Source of the DNA: an uncultured Pelagibacteraceae bacterium
GTDB lineage: Bacteria > Pseudomonadota > Alphaproteobacteria > Pelagibacterales > Pelagibacteraceae
Reading direction: 5' to 3'
DNA length: 45,494 nt
NCBI GenBank assembly: GCA_902634695.1
Contig: CACPLE010000005.1
Location: forward strand, 1-45,494
The notes under the pieces are model-generated. The model saw only the letters and a list, made by a program, of their open reading frames with translations, had not been told where the DNA came from and did no database searches. The position numbers and the translations under genes are program-made. Positions 19,714 through 30,475 of this stretch are shown here, one piece after another (within the stretch, counting starts at the first letter, position 1; each line of letters opens with the position of its first letter).

Positions 19714-22302
19714 ATGCAAATTATTGAAAATTCAAAAGAGTCTAATTTAAAAAACATCAAACCTATCTCCATGTATGATGAGATGAGTTCATCATATCTA
19801 TCATATGCTATGAGTGTAATCGTAAGTAGAGCTCTACCAGATATTAGAGATGGGTTAAAACCTGTACATAGAAGAATACTTTTTGCTATGTACAAGGGTG
19901 GTTATGATTGGTCGAAACAATTTAGAAAATCTGCAAGAATTGTTGGTGATGTCATAGGTAAATATCACCCCCATGGAGATCAATCTGTTTATGATGCTCT
20001 TGTGAGAATGGTACAAGATTTTTCTATGAGTTTACCATTGATTGAAGGTCAAGGTAATTTCGGATCGGTTGATGGAGACCCACCTGCCGCAATGAGATAT
20101 ACTGAAACAAGACTATCTAAAGTTTCACAGTTTTTGATTGATGATATAGATAAAAAAACTATAGAATTTAAAAGTAATTACGATGAAACTGAAAGAGAAC
20201 CTACTGTATTACCAGCCCAATATCCAAATTTATTAGTTAATGGAGCTGGAGGTATTGCTGTTGGTATGGCCACAAGTATTCCACCACATAATTTAGGAGA
20301 AGTAATCGATGCAACATTAGCATTAATTAAAAACAAAGAAATTAAAATTTCTGAATTAATGAAACATATTCCTGGACCAGATTTCCCAACAGGAGGTGTT
20401 ATAATTGGAAAAAAAATAATTAAGGAAGGATATAAAACTGGAAGAGGGTCTTTTAAAATAAGAGGAGAAATTAATATAGAACAAACAAAAAATGGCAGAG
20501 AAAGATTGATTATTAATTCAATTCCATATCAAGTTAACAAATCTGTTTTGAACGAAAAAATTGCCGATCTAGTAAGAGAAAAAAAAATTGAAGGTATTAG
20601 AGATATAAGAGATGAGTCTAATAGAGAAGGTATTAGAGTTGCAATTGACCTCAGATCCAATGTTGAACCAGAAACTATCAAAAGACAACTTTACAAATAT
20701 ACTTCAATTGAAAGTTCATTTGGTTTTAATACTTTAGCAATAGTAGATAGCAAACCTAAGACATGCAATTTAAAAGAATTTTTAGAAAGTTTTTTAAAGT
20801 TTAGAGAAGATACAGTTATAAAGAGAACTAAATTTGATTTAGCTAAAGCTGAAGAAAGAGCACATATATTAATTGGTCTTTCAGTATCTGTTGAAAATTT
20901 AGACAAAGTCATAAAAATTATTAGAGGATCAAAAAATCCTGATATTGCAAAAAAAACATTATTATCTACGAAATGGAAAATTAACAAATCTATGAAATTA
21001 ATAAATTTAGTAGAAAATAAAAAAAATAAGAATTTATACTCTTTTACTGAAAAACAAGTTTTATCTATATTAGAACTAAGACTACAAAAACTTACTGCTT
21101 TAGGAATAAACGAGATTGAGATAGAAATTAAAAAACTTGCTGATTTAATTTTAAACTATAAAAAAATAATTAATTCTAAAAAAGAACTTTTAAATGTTAT
21201 TAGTGATGAGTTAAAAAATGTTAAGGATAAATTTTCTATACCAAGAAGAACTAAAATTATCGATGCAATATTAAATTATGATATTGAAGAAACTATACAA
21301 AAAGAGTCTGTAATTATTACTGTAACTCATCAAGGGTATATAAAAAGAGGAGCTCTAAGTGGTGTTAAAATGCAAAAAAGAGGAGGAAAGGGAAAAGCCG
21401 GTATTAAAACCAGAGAAGAAGATTCAGTAGTACAAACACTATCAGTAAATACACATACACCTTTGCTTTTTTTTTCTACACAAGGTTTGGCATATAAACT
21501 TAAGGCATGGAAGATCCCTGAGGGATCATTATCATCTAAAGGAAAATCTCTTTTTAATATATTGCCTCTAAAAAACCATCAATCTATTACATCAATCATG
21601 CCTTATCCAGATACTGATAAAGAATCTAAAAATTTAAATATTGTTTTTGCTACCACCAAAGGAAAAATAAGAAAAAATAATTTAGAGGATTTTTCTTCAA
21701 TTAATGTATCTGGAAAAATTGCCATGAAGCTTGATACTGATGATAAAATTATTGGAGTAAAGATATGCAAAGATGACCAAGATATAATTCTCAGTACTAA
21801 ATTTGGGAAATGTATAAGATTTGAATCAAAAAAATTACGTGTCTTTAAAGGTCGATCTTCTAAAGGTATTAAAGGAATTAATTTATCTGAAGGTGATGCA
21901 ATAATGTCTTTATCTATAATTGATCATGATGATAATAAAAAAAAGAAGAATGGAAAAGATGAAAAATCTGAAATTAAAGCCAAAGAAAAATTTATTTTAT
22001 CTATTACAGAAAATGGTTTTGGCAAAAGAACATCACATTATGATTTTAGAGTGACAGGTCGTGGTGGAAAAGGAATTATAGGTATAGTAAATTCTGCTCG
22101 TAACGGTAACGTCTCATCATCATTTCCTGTTAATGAAGGGGATGAAGTGCTTATTTCCACTAATAAAGGAAGAGTAATTAGATGTGCAGTTAGAGAAATT
22201 AGAGTTGCCGGAAGAAACACACAAGGAGTAAGAATTATTAAATTATCGGGAGAAGAAAAAGTTGTTTCGGCAATAAAAATTGATGATAATTTAATAGAAT
22301 GA
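19714..22302 (+). CDS. gyrA: DNA gyrase subunit A
   Basis: [42 protein letters not shown]; GyrA-box-like QKRGGKG. Confidence 0.97.
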   Translation: MQIIENSKESNLKNIKPISMYDEMSSSYLSYAMSVIVSRALPDIRDGLKPVHRRILFAMYKGGYDWSKQFRKSARIVGDVIGKYHPHGDQSVYDALVRMVQDFSMSLPLIEGQGNFGSVDGDPPAAMRYTETRLSKVSQFLIDDIDKKTIEFKSNYDETEREPTVLPAQYPNLLVNGAGGIAVGMATSIPPHNLGEVIDATLALIKNKEIKISELMKHIPGPDFPTGGVIIGKKIIKEGYKTGRGSFKIRGEINIEQTKNGRERLIINSIPYQVNKSVLNEKIADLVREKKIEGIRDIRDESNREGIRVAIDLRSNVEPETIKRQLYKYTSIESSFGFNTLAIVDSKPKTCNLKEFLESFLKFREDTVIKRTKFDLAKAEERAHILIGLSVSVENLDKVIKIIRGSKNPDIAKKTLLSTKWKINKSMKLINLVENKKNKNLYSFTEKQVLSILELRLQKLTALGINEIEIEIKKLADLILNYKKIINSKKELLNVISDELKNVKDKFSIPRRTKIIDAILNYDIEETIQKESVIITVTHQGYIKRGALSGVKMQKRGGKGKAGIKTREEDSVVQTLSVNTHTPLLFFSTQGLAYKLKAWKIPEGSLSSKGKSLFNILPLKNHQSITSIMPYPDTDKESKNLNIVFATTKGKIRKNNLEDFSSINVSGKIAMKLDTDDKIIGVKICKDDQDIILSTKFGKCIRFESKKLRVFKGRSSKGIKGINLSEGDAIMSLSIIDHDDNKKKKNGKDEKSEIKAKEKFILSITENGFGKRTSHYDFRVTGRGGKGIIGIVNSARNGNVSSSFPVNEGDEVLISTNKGRVIRCAVREIRVAGRNTQGVRIIKLSGEEKVVSAIKIDDNLIE

Positions 22303-22793
22303 AAAAAAAAGCTATCTATCCGGGAACATTTGATCCAATAACATATGGACATATAGATGTTGTAAAAAAAGCATTGAAAATCGTTGACCACATAGTTGTT
22401 GCTGTATCAAATGGAGATAACAAAAATTATTTGTTTGATATTGATGAAAGAATAGAAATTGTAAAAAAAGCATTATTTTTTGATTCAAAATTAAATAAAA
22501 AAAAAATTTCTGTAACTAGTTTTAAATCCTTAACAACATCTCTATGTAAAAATTTTAAATCCAATATTATATTAAGAGGTTTAAGAGCTGTTTCAGACTT
22601 TGAATATGAATTTCAATTAGCTGGAATGAATAGAAAATTAAATAAAAATATAGAAACTATATTTGTAATGTCGGATGTAGAAAATCAAATTATATCTTCT
22701 AAACTTGTTAAGGAAATAGCTACATTAAATGGTGATATTAAAAAATTTACAACAAAAAGTACAATTAAAGCTTTAAAAAATAAATTAATATGA
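22299..22793 (+). CDS. coaD: Phosphopantetheine adenylyltransferase
   Basis: [42 protein letters not shown]. Confidence 0.95.
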   Translation: MKKKAIYPGTFDPITYGHIDVVKKALKIVDHIVVAVSNGDNKNYLFDIDERIEIVKKALFFDSKLNKKKISVTSFKSLTTSLCKNFKSNIILRGLRAVSDFEYEFQLAGMNRKLNKNIETIFVMSDVENQIISSKLVKEIATLNGDIKKFTTKSTIKALKNKLI

Positions 22794-23344
22794 AAATTAT
22801 ATCGAAAATATTAATTTTTATATTTTTAACAAACCAAACAATTGCAAAGGAGAATATTATGATTTTAAAATTAAAAGATGGTGATGTTAAAATTGAACTA
22901 TTTCAAGATGTTGCCCCAAAACACGTTGAAAGAATTAAAACTTTAGCTAATGAAGGCAAATATGACAATGTAGTTTTTCATAGAGTTATTGATGGATTTA
23001 TGGCTCAAACAGGTGATGTTCAATTTGGAAATTCAGGTTCTGAGAAATATGATTTAGTAAGATCCGGAACTGGTGGATCTGAACTACCAGACTTAAAACA
23101 AGAATTTAGTAATCTTCCACATGAAAGGGGAACACTTTCTATGGCTAGATCTGCAGATCCAAATAGTGCAAATAGTCAATTTTTTATTTGTTTTAAAGAA
23201 GCTCCATTTTTAGATAGACAATACACAGTATTTGGTAAAGTTATTGAAGGTATGGAGTTTGTTGATAAAATTAAAAGAGGTGATGAAAGTCAAAATGGAT
23301 CTGTTGAAAATCCTGATAAGATTATAAGCTTTAAGTCTTTGTAA
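22790..23344 (+). CDS. Peptidylprolyl isomerase (cyclophilin), predicted exported
   Basis: FHRVIDGFMAQTGD, NSQFFICF, signal-peptide-like N-terminus. Confidence 0.9.
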   Translation: MKIISKILIFIFLTNQTIAKENIMILKLKDGDVKIELFQDVAPKHVERIKTLANEGKYDNVVFHRVIDGFMAQTGDVQFGNSGSEKYDLVRSGTGGSELPDLKQEFSNLPHERGTLSMARSADPNSANSQFFICFKEAPFLDRQYTVFGKVIEGMEFVDKIKRGDESQNGSVENPDKIISFKSL

Positions 23345-23353
23345 TACTCACAT

Positions 23354-23385
23354 ATGACATTAAAAAAGTTTAATTTTAATGTCAT
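23354..23385 (+). promoter_or_regulatory. Perfect 12-bp stem/8-nt loop inverted repeat beginning at the tgt start codon
   Basis: ATGACATTAAAA (23354-23365) / TTTTAATGTCAT (23374-23385). Confidence 0.5.
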
Positions 23386-24466
23386 TAAAAAAAATCTATA
23401 TTCAAGATTAGGTTTAATTGAAACTAAAAGAGGTAAAATTGATACTCCAGCTTTTATGCCTGTCGGAACACAAGGTACTGTTAAAGCTACATTTATTGAT
23501 GATATTAAAAAAACTGGGTCTCAAATAATTTTAGGAAACACTTATCACTTAATGTTAAGACCTGGAACTGAAAGAATAAAATCTGTTGGTGGTTTACATG
23601 AATTCATGAATTGCGATTTACCAATATTAACTGATTCAGGTGGTTTTCAAGTAATGTCTTTATCAAAATTAAATAAAATAGATCGTGAAAAAGGAGCTAT
23701 CTTCAGTTCTCATATAGATGGAAAAAAAATAATATTAAGTCCAGAAAAAAGTATCCAAATTCAGAAAGATTTAAACTCTGACATAGTGATGGTAATGGAT
23801 GAATGTCCAAAAAAAACAACTGATTATAAAACTATAAAAAAATCATTAGAATTATCAACATATTGGGCAGAAAGATCAAAAAAGGAATTTGGCTCTAACC
23901 CCCAAAAAGCTTTATTTGGTATTACACAAGGTGGTTTATTTAGTGATTTAAGAATTAAATCAATAAATGATTTAATAAAAATCGATTTTGATGGATATGC
24001 AATTGGAGGTCTTGCTGTTGGCGAAACTCAAAAAGAAATGTTCGAAGTATTAGATAACATAAAAGAGCATATGCCAGACAATAAACCAAGATATTTAATG
24101 GGTGTAGGAACACCATCAGATATATTGGGATCTGTTAAAAGAGGAATTGATATGTTTGATTGTGTTATGCCAACCAGATCTGGAAGAACAGGATTAGCTT
24201 TTACATGGAATGGACGAATTAATATTAGAAACTCTAAATATAAAAATGATAATACGCCTTTAGACGTGAAAATTTCTAATTTTAACTTAAATAAATATAG
24301 TAAAAACTATATTAATCATTTGTTTAATTCTAATGAAATTTTAGGATCAATGATACTTACTTTACATAATATAAATTTTTATCAAGAGTTAATGTTTGCT
24401 ATTAGAGAAAACATTAAAAAAGGTACCTTTAATGCTTTTCATGATAAATATATAGGTAAGTTATAA
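23354..24466 (+). CDS. tgt: tRNA-guanine transglycosylase
   Basis: TPAFMPVGTQGTVKA, GNTYHLMLRPG, LTDSGGFQVMSL, GGLAVGE. Confidence 0.95.
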   Translation: MTLKKFNFNVIKKNLYSRLGLIETKRGKIDTPAFMPVGTQGTVKATFIDDIKKTGSQIILGNTYHLMLRPGTERIKSVGGLHEFMNCDLPILTDSGGFQVMSLSKLNKIDREKGAIFSSHIDGKKIILSPEKSIQIQKDLNSDIVMVMDECPKKTTDYKTIKKSLELSTYWAERSKKEFGSNPQKALFGITQGGLFSDLRIKSINDLIKIDFDGYAIGGLAVGETQKEMFEVLDNIKEHMPDNKPRYLMGVGTPSDILGSVKRGIDMFDCVMPTRSGRTGLAFTWNGRINIRNSKYKNDNTPLDVKISNFNLNKYSKNYINHLFNSNEILGSMILTLHNINFYQELMFAIRENIKKGTFNAFHDKYIGKL

Positions 24467-24516
24467 TTTTTTTTGAAGTTGATTATTTTAAAAAAAACAT
24501 TATAAGCAATTCTTTT

Positions 24517-24592
<76 letters not shown>

Positions 24593-24597
24593 AAAAA

Positions 24598-25425
24598 TTA
24601 ACTATTAGTAATAGGTGGATATTTAAAAGTAATTTCATTAATCCATGCTTCTATCTTTTTTTTTCTATTTTCTGGAGAAGGGTGAGTGCTCATAAATTCT
24701 GGTGGTATTTTACCTTTATTAGCTTCTCCCATTCTTTCCCAAACTTTTATAGTTTCACGAATATCGTAACCTGATAATGAAGCAAATATTAAACCTAGAT
24801 AGTCAGCTTCAGTTTCTTGTTTTCTGTTAAATGGATTTAAAATTCCCATTTGTGTTAATAAACCAACAGTATTCATGCCGGTTGTTCTGTTAACGGTTGA
24901 AAGTTTTCCACCAGACAATATATCTGTGACTTGAGTAACTACATTTATTGCAACATTTCTACTTGCTCTTTCTATTGAATGTTTTGCTACTGCATGAGCT
25001 ATTTCATGTCCCATTACTGCCGCCAATCCATTTTCATTTTTAGTGACCTCTAACATACCAGTGTAAACAGCGATTTTTCCACCTGGCATGCACCAGGCAT
25101 TTTTAACTTTTTTATTTTCAATTAATATATATTCCCAATCAAAACTAGCTGTTGGATCAGGAAGATTTTCCCTTAAAAAATATTCGTAAATTGAGTCCTC
25201 CATTTTGTTACCTATTTTTTTGATCTGATTTAGTGTTTTTTCATCGTCACTCAATTTTTCTTTTTTTTTGACTTTTTCATATATAGCAGCAGCTTGAGCA
25301 TTTAATTTTGATTCAGGAATTAATTTTAGTTGCTTTCTATCTGTTATTGGCGCGGTTGTACAAGAATGCAATCCAACTGATATACATCCGCAGCTAAAAA
25401 CCTGTAAAAATTTTCTTCGATTCAT
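24598..25425 (-). CDS. M48 family metalloprotease, putative lipoprotein with Tat-like signal
   Basis: HEIAHAVAKH zinc motif; N-terminus MNRRKFLQVFSCGCISVGLHSC. Confidence 0.85.
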   Translation of the reverse strand: MNRRKFLQVFSCGCISVGLHSCTTAPITDRKQLKLIPESKLNAQAAAIYEKVKKKEKLSDDEKTLNQIKKIGNKMEDSIYEYFLRENLPDPTASFDWEYILIENKKVKNAWCMPGGKIAVYTGMLEVTKNENGLAAVMGHEIAHAVAKHSIERASRNVAINVVTQVTDILSGGKLSTVNRTTGMNTVGLLTQMGILNPFNRKQETEADYLGLIFASLSGYDIRETIKVWERMGEANKGKIPPEFMSTHPSPENRKKKIEAWINEITFKYPPITNS

Positions 25426-25461
25426 TCTTCAATTAATATAATATAATTTAGTTGATTCAAT

Positions 25462-26082
25462 ATGGCTACATTTAAAAAAAAAAAAGCTTCATTTGTTGCT
25501 AAATTAAGAAACTATTTTATTACCGGAATTGTAGTTCTTGTTCCAATAGGCATTACTCTTTACTTAACAAAATTTTTTATATCCATTTCTTCAAAATTAA
25601 TACCTGAAGAAATTAACCCTAATAGCTATTTGCCATATGCAATTCCAGGTTTGGAAATTTTTATATCGATAATTTTTATAACTATTATAGGGGGCTTATC
25701 TCTTTCCTTCATAGGGAAAAAATTTTTACAGCTTTTTAATGATTTGCTAAAAAAAATACCAATTTTAAGAACAATTTATTCTGCAATTGGTCAAATGGCA
25801 GAAACTCTAGCTCCACAAAAAACAAATAAAAAAAGTGTAGTTTTGATTGAGTATCCGAGAAAAGGATCTTGGGCTGTTGGATTTGCCACCAAAGATAACA
25901 AAGGTGAAATTTCAAAAAAAACAAACTCAAATCTTGTAAATGTATTTGTTCCAACAACTCCTAATCCAACAAGTGGTTTTTTACTAATGTTTCCTAAAGA
26001 TGAAATTATTTATTTAGATATGACTTTTGAAGAAGCTTCTAAATTTATTGTTTCAGCAGGAACCTCTAATCCTAAAAATTAA
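25462..26082 (+). CDS. DUF502 family membrane protein
   Basis: NYFITGIVVLVPIGITLYL, IPILRTIYSAIGQ, FVPTTPNPTSGFLLM typical of DUF502. Confidence 0.88.
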   Translation: MATFKKKKASFVAKLRNYFITGIVVLVPIGITLYLTKFFISISSKLIPEEINPNSYLPYAIPGLEIFISIIFITIIGGLSLSFIGKKFLQLFNDLLKKIPILRTIYSAIGQMAETLAPQKTNKKSVVLIEYPRKGSWAVGFATKDNKGEISKKTNSNLVNVFVPTTPNPTSGFLLMFPKDEIIYLDMTFEEASKFIVSAGTSNPKN

Positions 26083-28118
26083 ACTAATTCATTTATTATC
26101 TCTGCTCGATCGTATAATTTTATTAAGTTATAATATTTAAAAGTTTTTTCTTCTCTCTCAATTCTTTTTATTTCCTTTTCAGCCAAAATAAACAAATCTT
26201 GATTATGAATCGGATCTGCTAAACGAAAAATTTTCTCACCACTTTGCTTATATCCAAGTAAATCACCAAAACCTCTTAATTTCATATCTTCTTCTGAAAT
26301 AAAAAAACCATCATTTATTTTTTTTAAAATATTAATTCTTTTTTTTGCATTTTCACTTAGGTTTGATTTAAACATTAAAATACAATAGCCTTGTTTATCA
26401 CCTCTTCCGACCCTACCTCTTAATTGATGTAGTTGTGATAAACCAAATTTATTTGCATTTTCAATAATTATTACATTAGCATTTGGAAAATCTATACCAA
26501 CTTCAATAATTGTTGTCGAAACAAGAATTTTATATTTGTTTTTTAAAAAATCTTTTAAAATTTTTTCTCTTTCTTTGCTTTCAATGTTTCCATGTAGCAT
26601 TGTAACTTGGTTAGGAAAAATTTTTTTTAAAAATTCATATTTTTTAATTGCGGATGCATGATCAATTTTTGCAGATTCTTTTATAAGAGGGCATACCCAA
26701 AAAATTTGATTTCCTCCTTTAATTTCTTTTTTTACAAACTTAACCACTTCATCAATTTTGTTTTCAATTTTGCTATATGTTATTATTTCTTTTCTAAATT
26801 TTGGTTTTTCTTTTATTATAGATAAATCCATATCACCATAAATAGTCATAGTTAAGGTCCTAGGTATTGGGGTTGCTGACATTAACAACACATCACAATT
26901 TACACCACCTTTATCAGATAGTGCTTTTCTTTGCTTAACACCAAATTTATGTTGTTCATCAATAACGATGTACCCAAGTTTGTAAAAATTAATTTTTTTT
27001 TGAAATAATGAATGAGTGCCAAATATCATATTTAATTTTCCATTAGCAAGCTTTGCTTGGATCTCTTTTTTATTTTTAGCCATTGTATTGCTAGTAATTA
27101 AATCTATACAAATTTCTTTTGGAAAAATCTTCTTAGCTAAAGAATAATGTTGATTTGCTAAAATTTCAGTTGGTGCCATGAACGCTACTTGATAACCAGA
27201 TTTGATTACATTAATAGCAGAAATTAATGCAACTATTGTTTTTCCACTACCAACATCACCTTGTAATATTCTAAACATTTTATTTTGAGACGCTAAATCT
27301 AAATTGATATCATTCAAAACTGACTTTTGATCATTAGTAAGTTTAAAATTTAGTATTTTTTCGAATTTTACTAATACATTTGGATTAAATTTTTTATTTT
27401 CTTTTTTAATTTTTTTTATAGATTTTCTAATTTCAGAAAATACAAGTAGTGTAGCCAATATTTCATCAAATACTAATCTTTGATAAAAATTTTCCTTAAA
27501 TTTACCTATATTTTTTGGATCATGAAGTTTTAAAATGCTATCTTTCCATGACAAGTTATCAAATTTATTTAGTATATTTGAACTTAACCATTCATCAATA
27601 TTTGGAAGTTTATTTAAAACTTGGTTTATAATATTGTTATAAGTTTTTTCTGTTATACCATCTGTTAAGCTATATTTGTTATGTATTTTATCTATTAAAT
27701 TACTTTCTTGTGATACATATAAAGGGTTAGTTATTTGATATCTTTTTTTATAATAATTTATTTTTCCGCTTATTGTTACTTCTTCATTTAATGGGAGTAT
27801 TTTTCTTATATAACCTTCGTAGCTATTAAAAAAAACACAATCGATCGTTCCAGTTTCATCTTCACAAATGACTTTTTTTGGTAAATTTCTTATACGTGGA
27901 AATTGATATTTTTTTACCTTCACTTTAATTGTTGAAATTTTTCCAACCTGCAGGTTTACTATTTTCATTTTTATTCTCCTATCAGTATAAGAATGAGGAA
28001 GCCTATATAGTAAATCAAAAATATTATTAATTTTCTTTTTTTTTAAAATCTCAGATGTTTTTTTCCCGACACCTTTTATCTCATTTATGCTTGATAGTAG
28101 AAAATTTATATTATTCAT
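26079..28118 (-). CDS. recG: ATP-dependent DNA helicase RecG
   Basis: GDVGSGKTIVAL, DEQHKFGVKQR, SATPIPRTL, QLHQLRGRVGRG. Confidence 0.96.
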   Translation of the reverse strand: MNNINFLLSSINEIKGVGKKTSEILKKKKINNIFDLLYRLPHSYTDRRIKMKIVNLQVGKISTIKVKVKKYQFPRIRNLPKKVICEDETGTIDCVFFNSYEGYIRKILPLNEEVTISGKINYYKKRYQITNPLYVSQESNLIDKIHNKYSLTDGITEKTYNNIINQVLNKLPNIDEWLSSNILNKFDNLSWKDSILKLHDPKNIGKFKENFYQRLVFDEILATLLVFSEIRKSIKKIKKENKKFNPNVLVKFEKILNFKLTNDQKSVLNDINLDLASQNKMFRILQGDVGSGKTIVALISAINVIKSGYQVAFMAPTEILANQHYSLAKKIFPKEICIDLITSNTMAKNKKEIQAKLANGKLNMIFGTHSLFQKKINFYKLGYIVIDEQHKFGVKQRKALSDKGGVNCDVLLMSATPIPRTLTMTIYGDMDLSIIKEKPKFRKEIITYSKIENKIDEVVKFVKKEIKGGNQIFWVCPLIKESAKIDHASAIKKYEFLKKIFPNQVTMLHGNIESKEREKILKDFLKNKYKILVSTTIIEVGIDFPNANVIIIENANKFGLSQLHQLRGRVGRGDKQGYCILMFKSNLSENAKKRINILKKINDGFFISEEDMKLRGFGDLLGYKQSGEKIFRLADPIHNQDLFILAEKEIKRIEREEKTFKYYNLIKLYDRAEIINELV

Positions 28119-28151
28119 ATTTATTTCTTATATTATAATATATTAATAATC

Positions 28152-28415
28152 ATGACTTTAAATATAGAAGAATTAAAAAGAAAAATTCTTTATAGATCTA
28201 GTTATAGAGGGACAAAAGAAATGGATATACTTTTATTATCATTCGTGAAAAGTATATTTGATAAATTAAACAAAGATGAATTAAATGATTTATTAAATCT
28301 TGTTAATATTGATGACGACAACCTTTATAAATTTAAAAATGGATTAAAAACAAATATTGAAATAGATAACAACGATATATCAAAGTTATTTAGAAATTAC
28401 ATTTTAAAGCAATGA
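28152..28415 (+). CDS. sdhE: FAD assembly factor SdhE (succinate dehydrogenase assembly factor 2)
   Basis: YRSSYRGTKEMDILL matches the RGxxExD motif; divergent from recG. Confidence 0.88.
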   Translation: MTLNIEELKRKILYRSSYRGTKEMDILLLSFVKSIFDKLNKDELNDLLNLVNIDDDNLYKFKNGLKTNIEIDNNDISKLFRNYILKQ

Positions 28416-28416
28416 A

Positions 28417-28506
28417 TGGCGGAGAGACTGGGATTCGAACCCAGGAAAGAGTTGCCCCTTTGCCGGTTTTCAAGACCGGTGCTTTCAACCGCTCAGCCAT
28501 CTCTCC
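28417..28506 (-). tRNA. tRNA-Ser (TGA), CCA encoded
   Basis: Reverse complement GGAGAGATGGCTGAGCGG...CCGGTCTTGAAAACCGG...long variable arm...TCTCTCCGCCA. Confidence 0.95.
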
Positions 28507-28617
28507 GTTTGGAACCTTTTATAAGTATAATAAATAAATTCAACTAAAAAAGACCATTGAAATAATCATGTAAGTTTTTATCAATACAATATAAATGTTT
28601 TGTAATTATTTTTATCT

Positions 28618-29496
28618 ATGAAAATATCAAATTTTAGCAAAGGTATAATATCTTCATCAAGTGGATCATTTTGGTGGGGTTTTTTAGGAACTTATTACTT
28701 CCAATTTATTTCATTTATTGGAACATTAGAAGTTGTTGCTCATAGATCTTTTTGGACATGTATAATTCTTTTAACAACAACTACTTTTTTTAAAAAATGG
28801 AATCTATTAAAAAAAGTTTTTTTAGATAGAAAAAAAATATTATTTTTATTAATAACAAGCATATTAATATTTGGAAACTGGACAATATGGATTTATGCAG
28901 TTTCTACAAATAAAATTATAGATGCTAGTTTTGGTTACTTTATTTTTCCAATTTTAAGTGTTTTTTTTGGTTATCTTTTTTTAAAAGAAAATTTAAATAA
29001 AAAAAGAATTGTCTCAATATCATTGGTTATATTTTCAACTATATATTTACTGTTTGATTTATCTACTCTACCGTGGGTAGGTCTAAGTGTAGCATTACTA
29101 TGGAGTACTTATAATTTATTAAGAAAAAAAATAAATGTAGATACGGATATAGGTTTATTAATTGAAAGTTTATTTATGCTACCAATTACTATAATTTTTT
29201 TTTATTATATAATTCAGTCAAATCAAAACGATTTTTCAATAGATAATTTTACATTGATGTTTTTAATTTTTTTAGCAGGTCCAATGACTGTAATTCCATT
29301 ATTTTTATATGTTAAAGGAGTTGAATTATCAGGCCTAGGTCCATCGGGATTGATTTTTTTTATTACCCCTACGGGCCAGTTTATTTTAGGTTATTTTTAC
29401 TATAACGAAGAATTTTCTTTGAATAAGCTAATAAGTTTTATTATTATTTGGATAGCAGTAGGAATTTATTTGAAAGATCTTTATGAAAATAATTAA
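28618..29496 (+). CDS. rarD: EamA/RarD family transporter
   Basis: Multi-TM; GxxxFxxWGxxxxYF-type N-terminus, EVVAHRSFWT, NWTIWIYAVSTNKIIDASFGYFIFPI. Confidence 0.88.
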   Translation: MKISNFSKGIISSSSGSFWWGFLGTYYFQFISFIGTLEVVAHRSFWTCIILLTTTTFFKKWNLLKKVFLDRKKILFLLITSILIFGNWTIWIYAVSTNKIIDASFGYFIFPILSVFFGYLFLKENLNKKRIVSISLVIFSTIYLLFDLSTLPWVGLSVALLWSTYNLLRKKINVDTDIGLLIESLFMLPITIIFFYYIIQSNQNDFSIDNFTLMFLIFLAGPMTVIPLFLYVKGVELSGLGPSGLIFFITPTGQFILGYFYYNEEFSLNKLISFIIIWIAVGIYLKDLYENN

Positions 29497-30475
29497 ATTT
29501 TTTTTAATATTTTTAATAACAAATGTTCATTTTTCATCTTTTGCTGATGATAAAGACTTTAATATTTGGTTAGTCGATTTTAAAAAAAGAGCTATAAAAA
29601 AAGGTATTTCTTCTAAAACAGTAAATTCAGTTATGGACAAAGCTATTTTTCTTCCAAAAGTTATTGAGTATGACAGATATCAACCCGAATTTTATGAAGA
29701 CACATTTACTTATATATCAAAGAGGTCAAACGATTCAAAAATTAATAAAGGTTTAAATTTATATAATAAGAATAAAAAATTAATATTAGACGTTGAAAGG
29801 AAATTTTCCGTAGAAAAAGAATTACTTTTAGCTTTAATGGGAATTGAAACTAATTTTGGAAAATATTTAGGTAAAATGGATATTGTTTCATCTTTATCAA
29901 CATTAAGCTATGATAAAAGAAGAAGTGAATTCTTTACTAAAGAATTGTTAATACTGTTAACATTAATTGATAATAATATTATTGATCAAAATACTCTTTA
30001 TGGATCTTGGGCTGGTGCTTTTGGAAATTTTCAATTTATGCCTAGGACAATAAAAAATTATGCAATAGACTATAATTCAAACTCTGTAATTGAATTAAAA
30101 AGTATCGAAGATTCTTTTGCATCTGCAGCGAACTATATAAATAAAATAGGGTGGGATATGCACAAACCATGTTTTATTAAAATTGAATTAAATGAAAATA
30201 TTCCAAAAAAATATTTAAATACATCGGCTAAAAAAATTAAAAATAAAAAAAAAATTTCATATTTTAAAAAATATATCAAAAATGATATTAATTTAGATGA
30301 TAGATTTATGGTTGGAATTATAACTCCAGATAAAGATATAATACCAGACTCAGAAAAATTATCTCCTGCATATATTGTATTTAAAAATTATGAACTTGTA
30401 TTAAAATGGAATAGATCATTAAGATTTGCTTTGGCTGTTTGTACACTTAAGGATAGATTTAAAAATGCCTTTTAA
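29483..30475 (+). CDS. Lytic murein transglycosylase (MltB family)
   Basis: ALMGIETNFGKYLGK, YGSWAGAFGNFQFMPRTIKNYAIDY. Confidence 0.9.
   Translation: MKIIKFFLIFLITNVHFSSFADDKDFNIWLVDFKKRAIKKGISSKTVNSVMDKAIFLPKVIEYDRYQPEFYEDTFTYISKRSNDSKINKGLNLYNKNKKLILDVERKFSVEKELLLALMGIETNFGKYLGKMDIVSSLSTLSYDKRRSEFFTKELLILLTLIDNNIIDQNTLYGSWAGAFGNFQFMPRTIKNYAIDYNSNSVIELKSIEDSFASAANYINKIGWDMHKPCFIKIELNENIPKKYLNTSAKKIKNKKKISYFKKYIKNDINLDDRFMVGIITPDKDIIPDSEKLSPAYIVFKNYELVLKWNRSLRFALAVCTLKDRFKNAF

Noticed and set aside
21930-21990. Lys/Asp-rich stretch in the GyrA C-terminal domain ([23 protein letters not shown])
   Set aside because: Looks like a charged loop insertion between beta-pinwheel blades; not strong enough to claim novelty without alignment.
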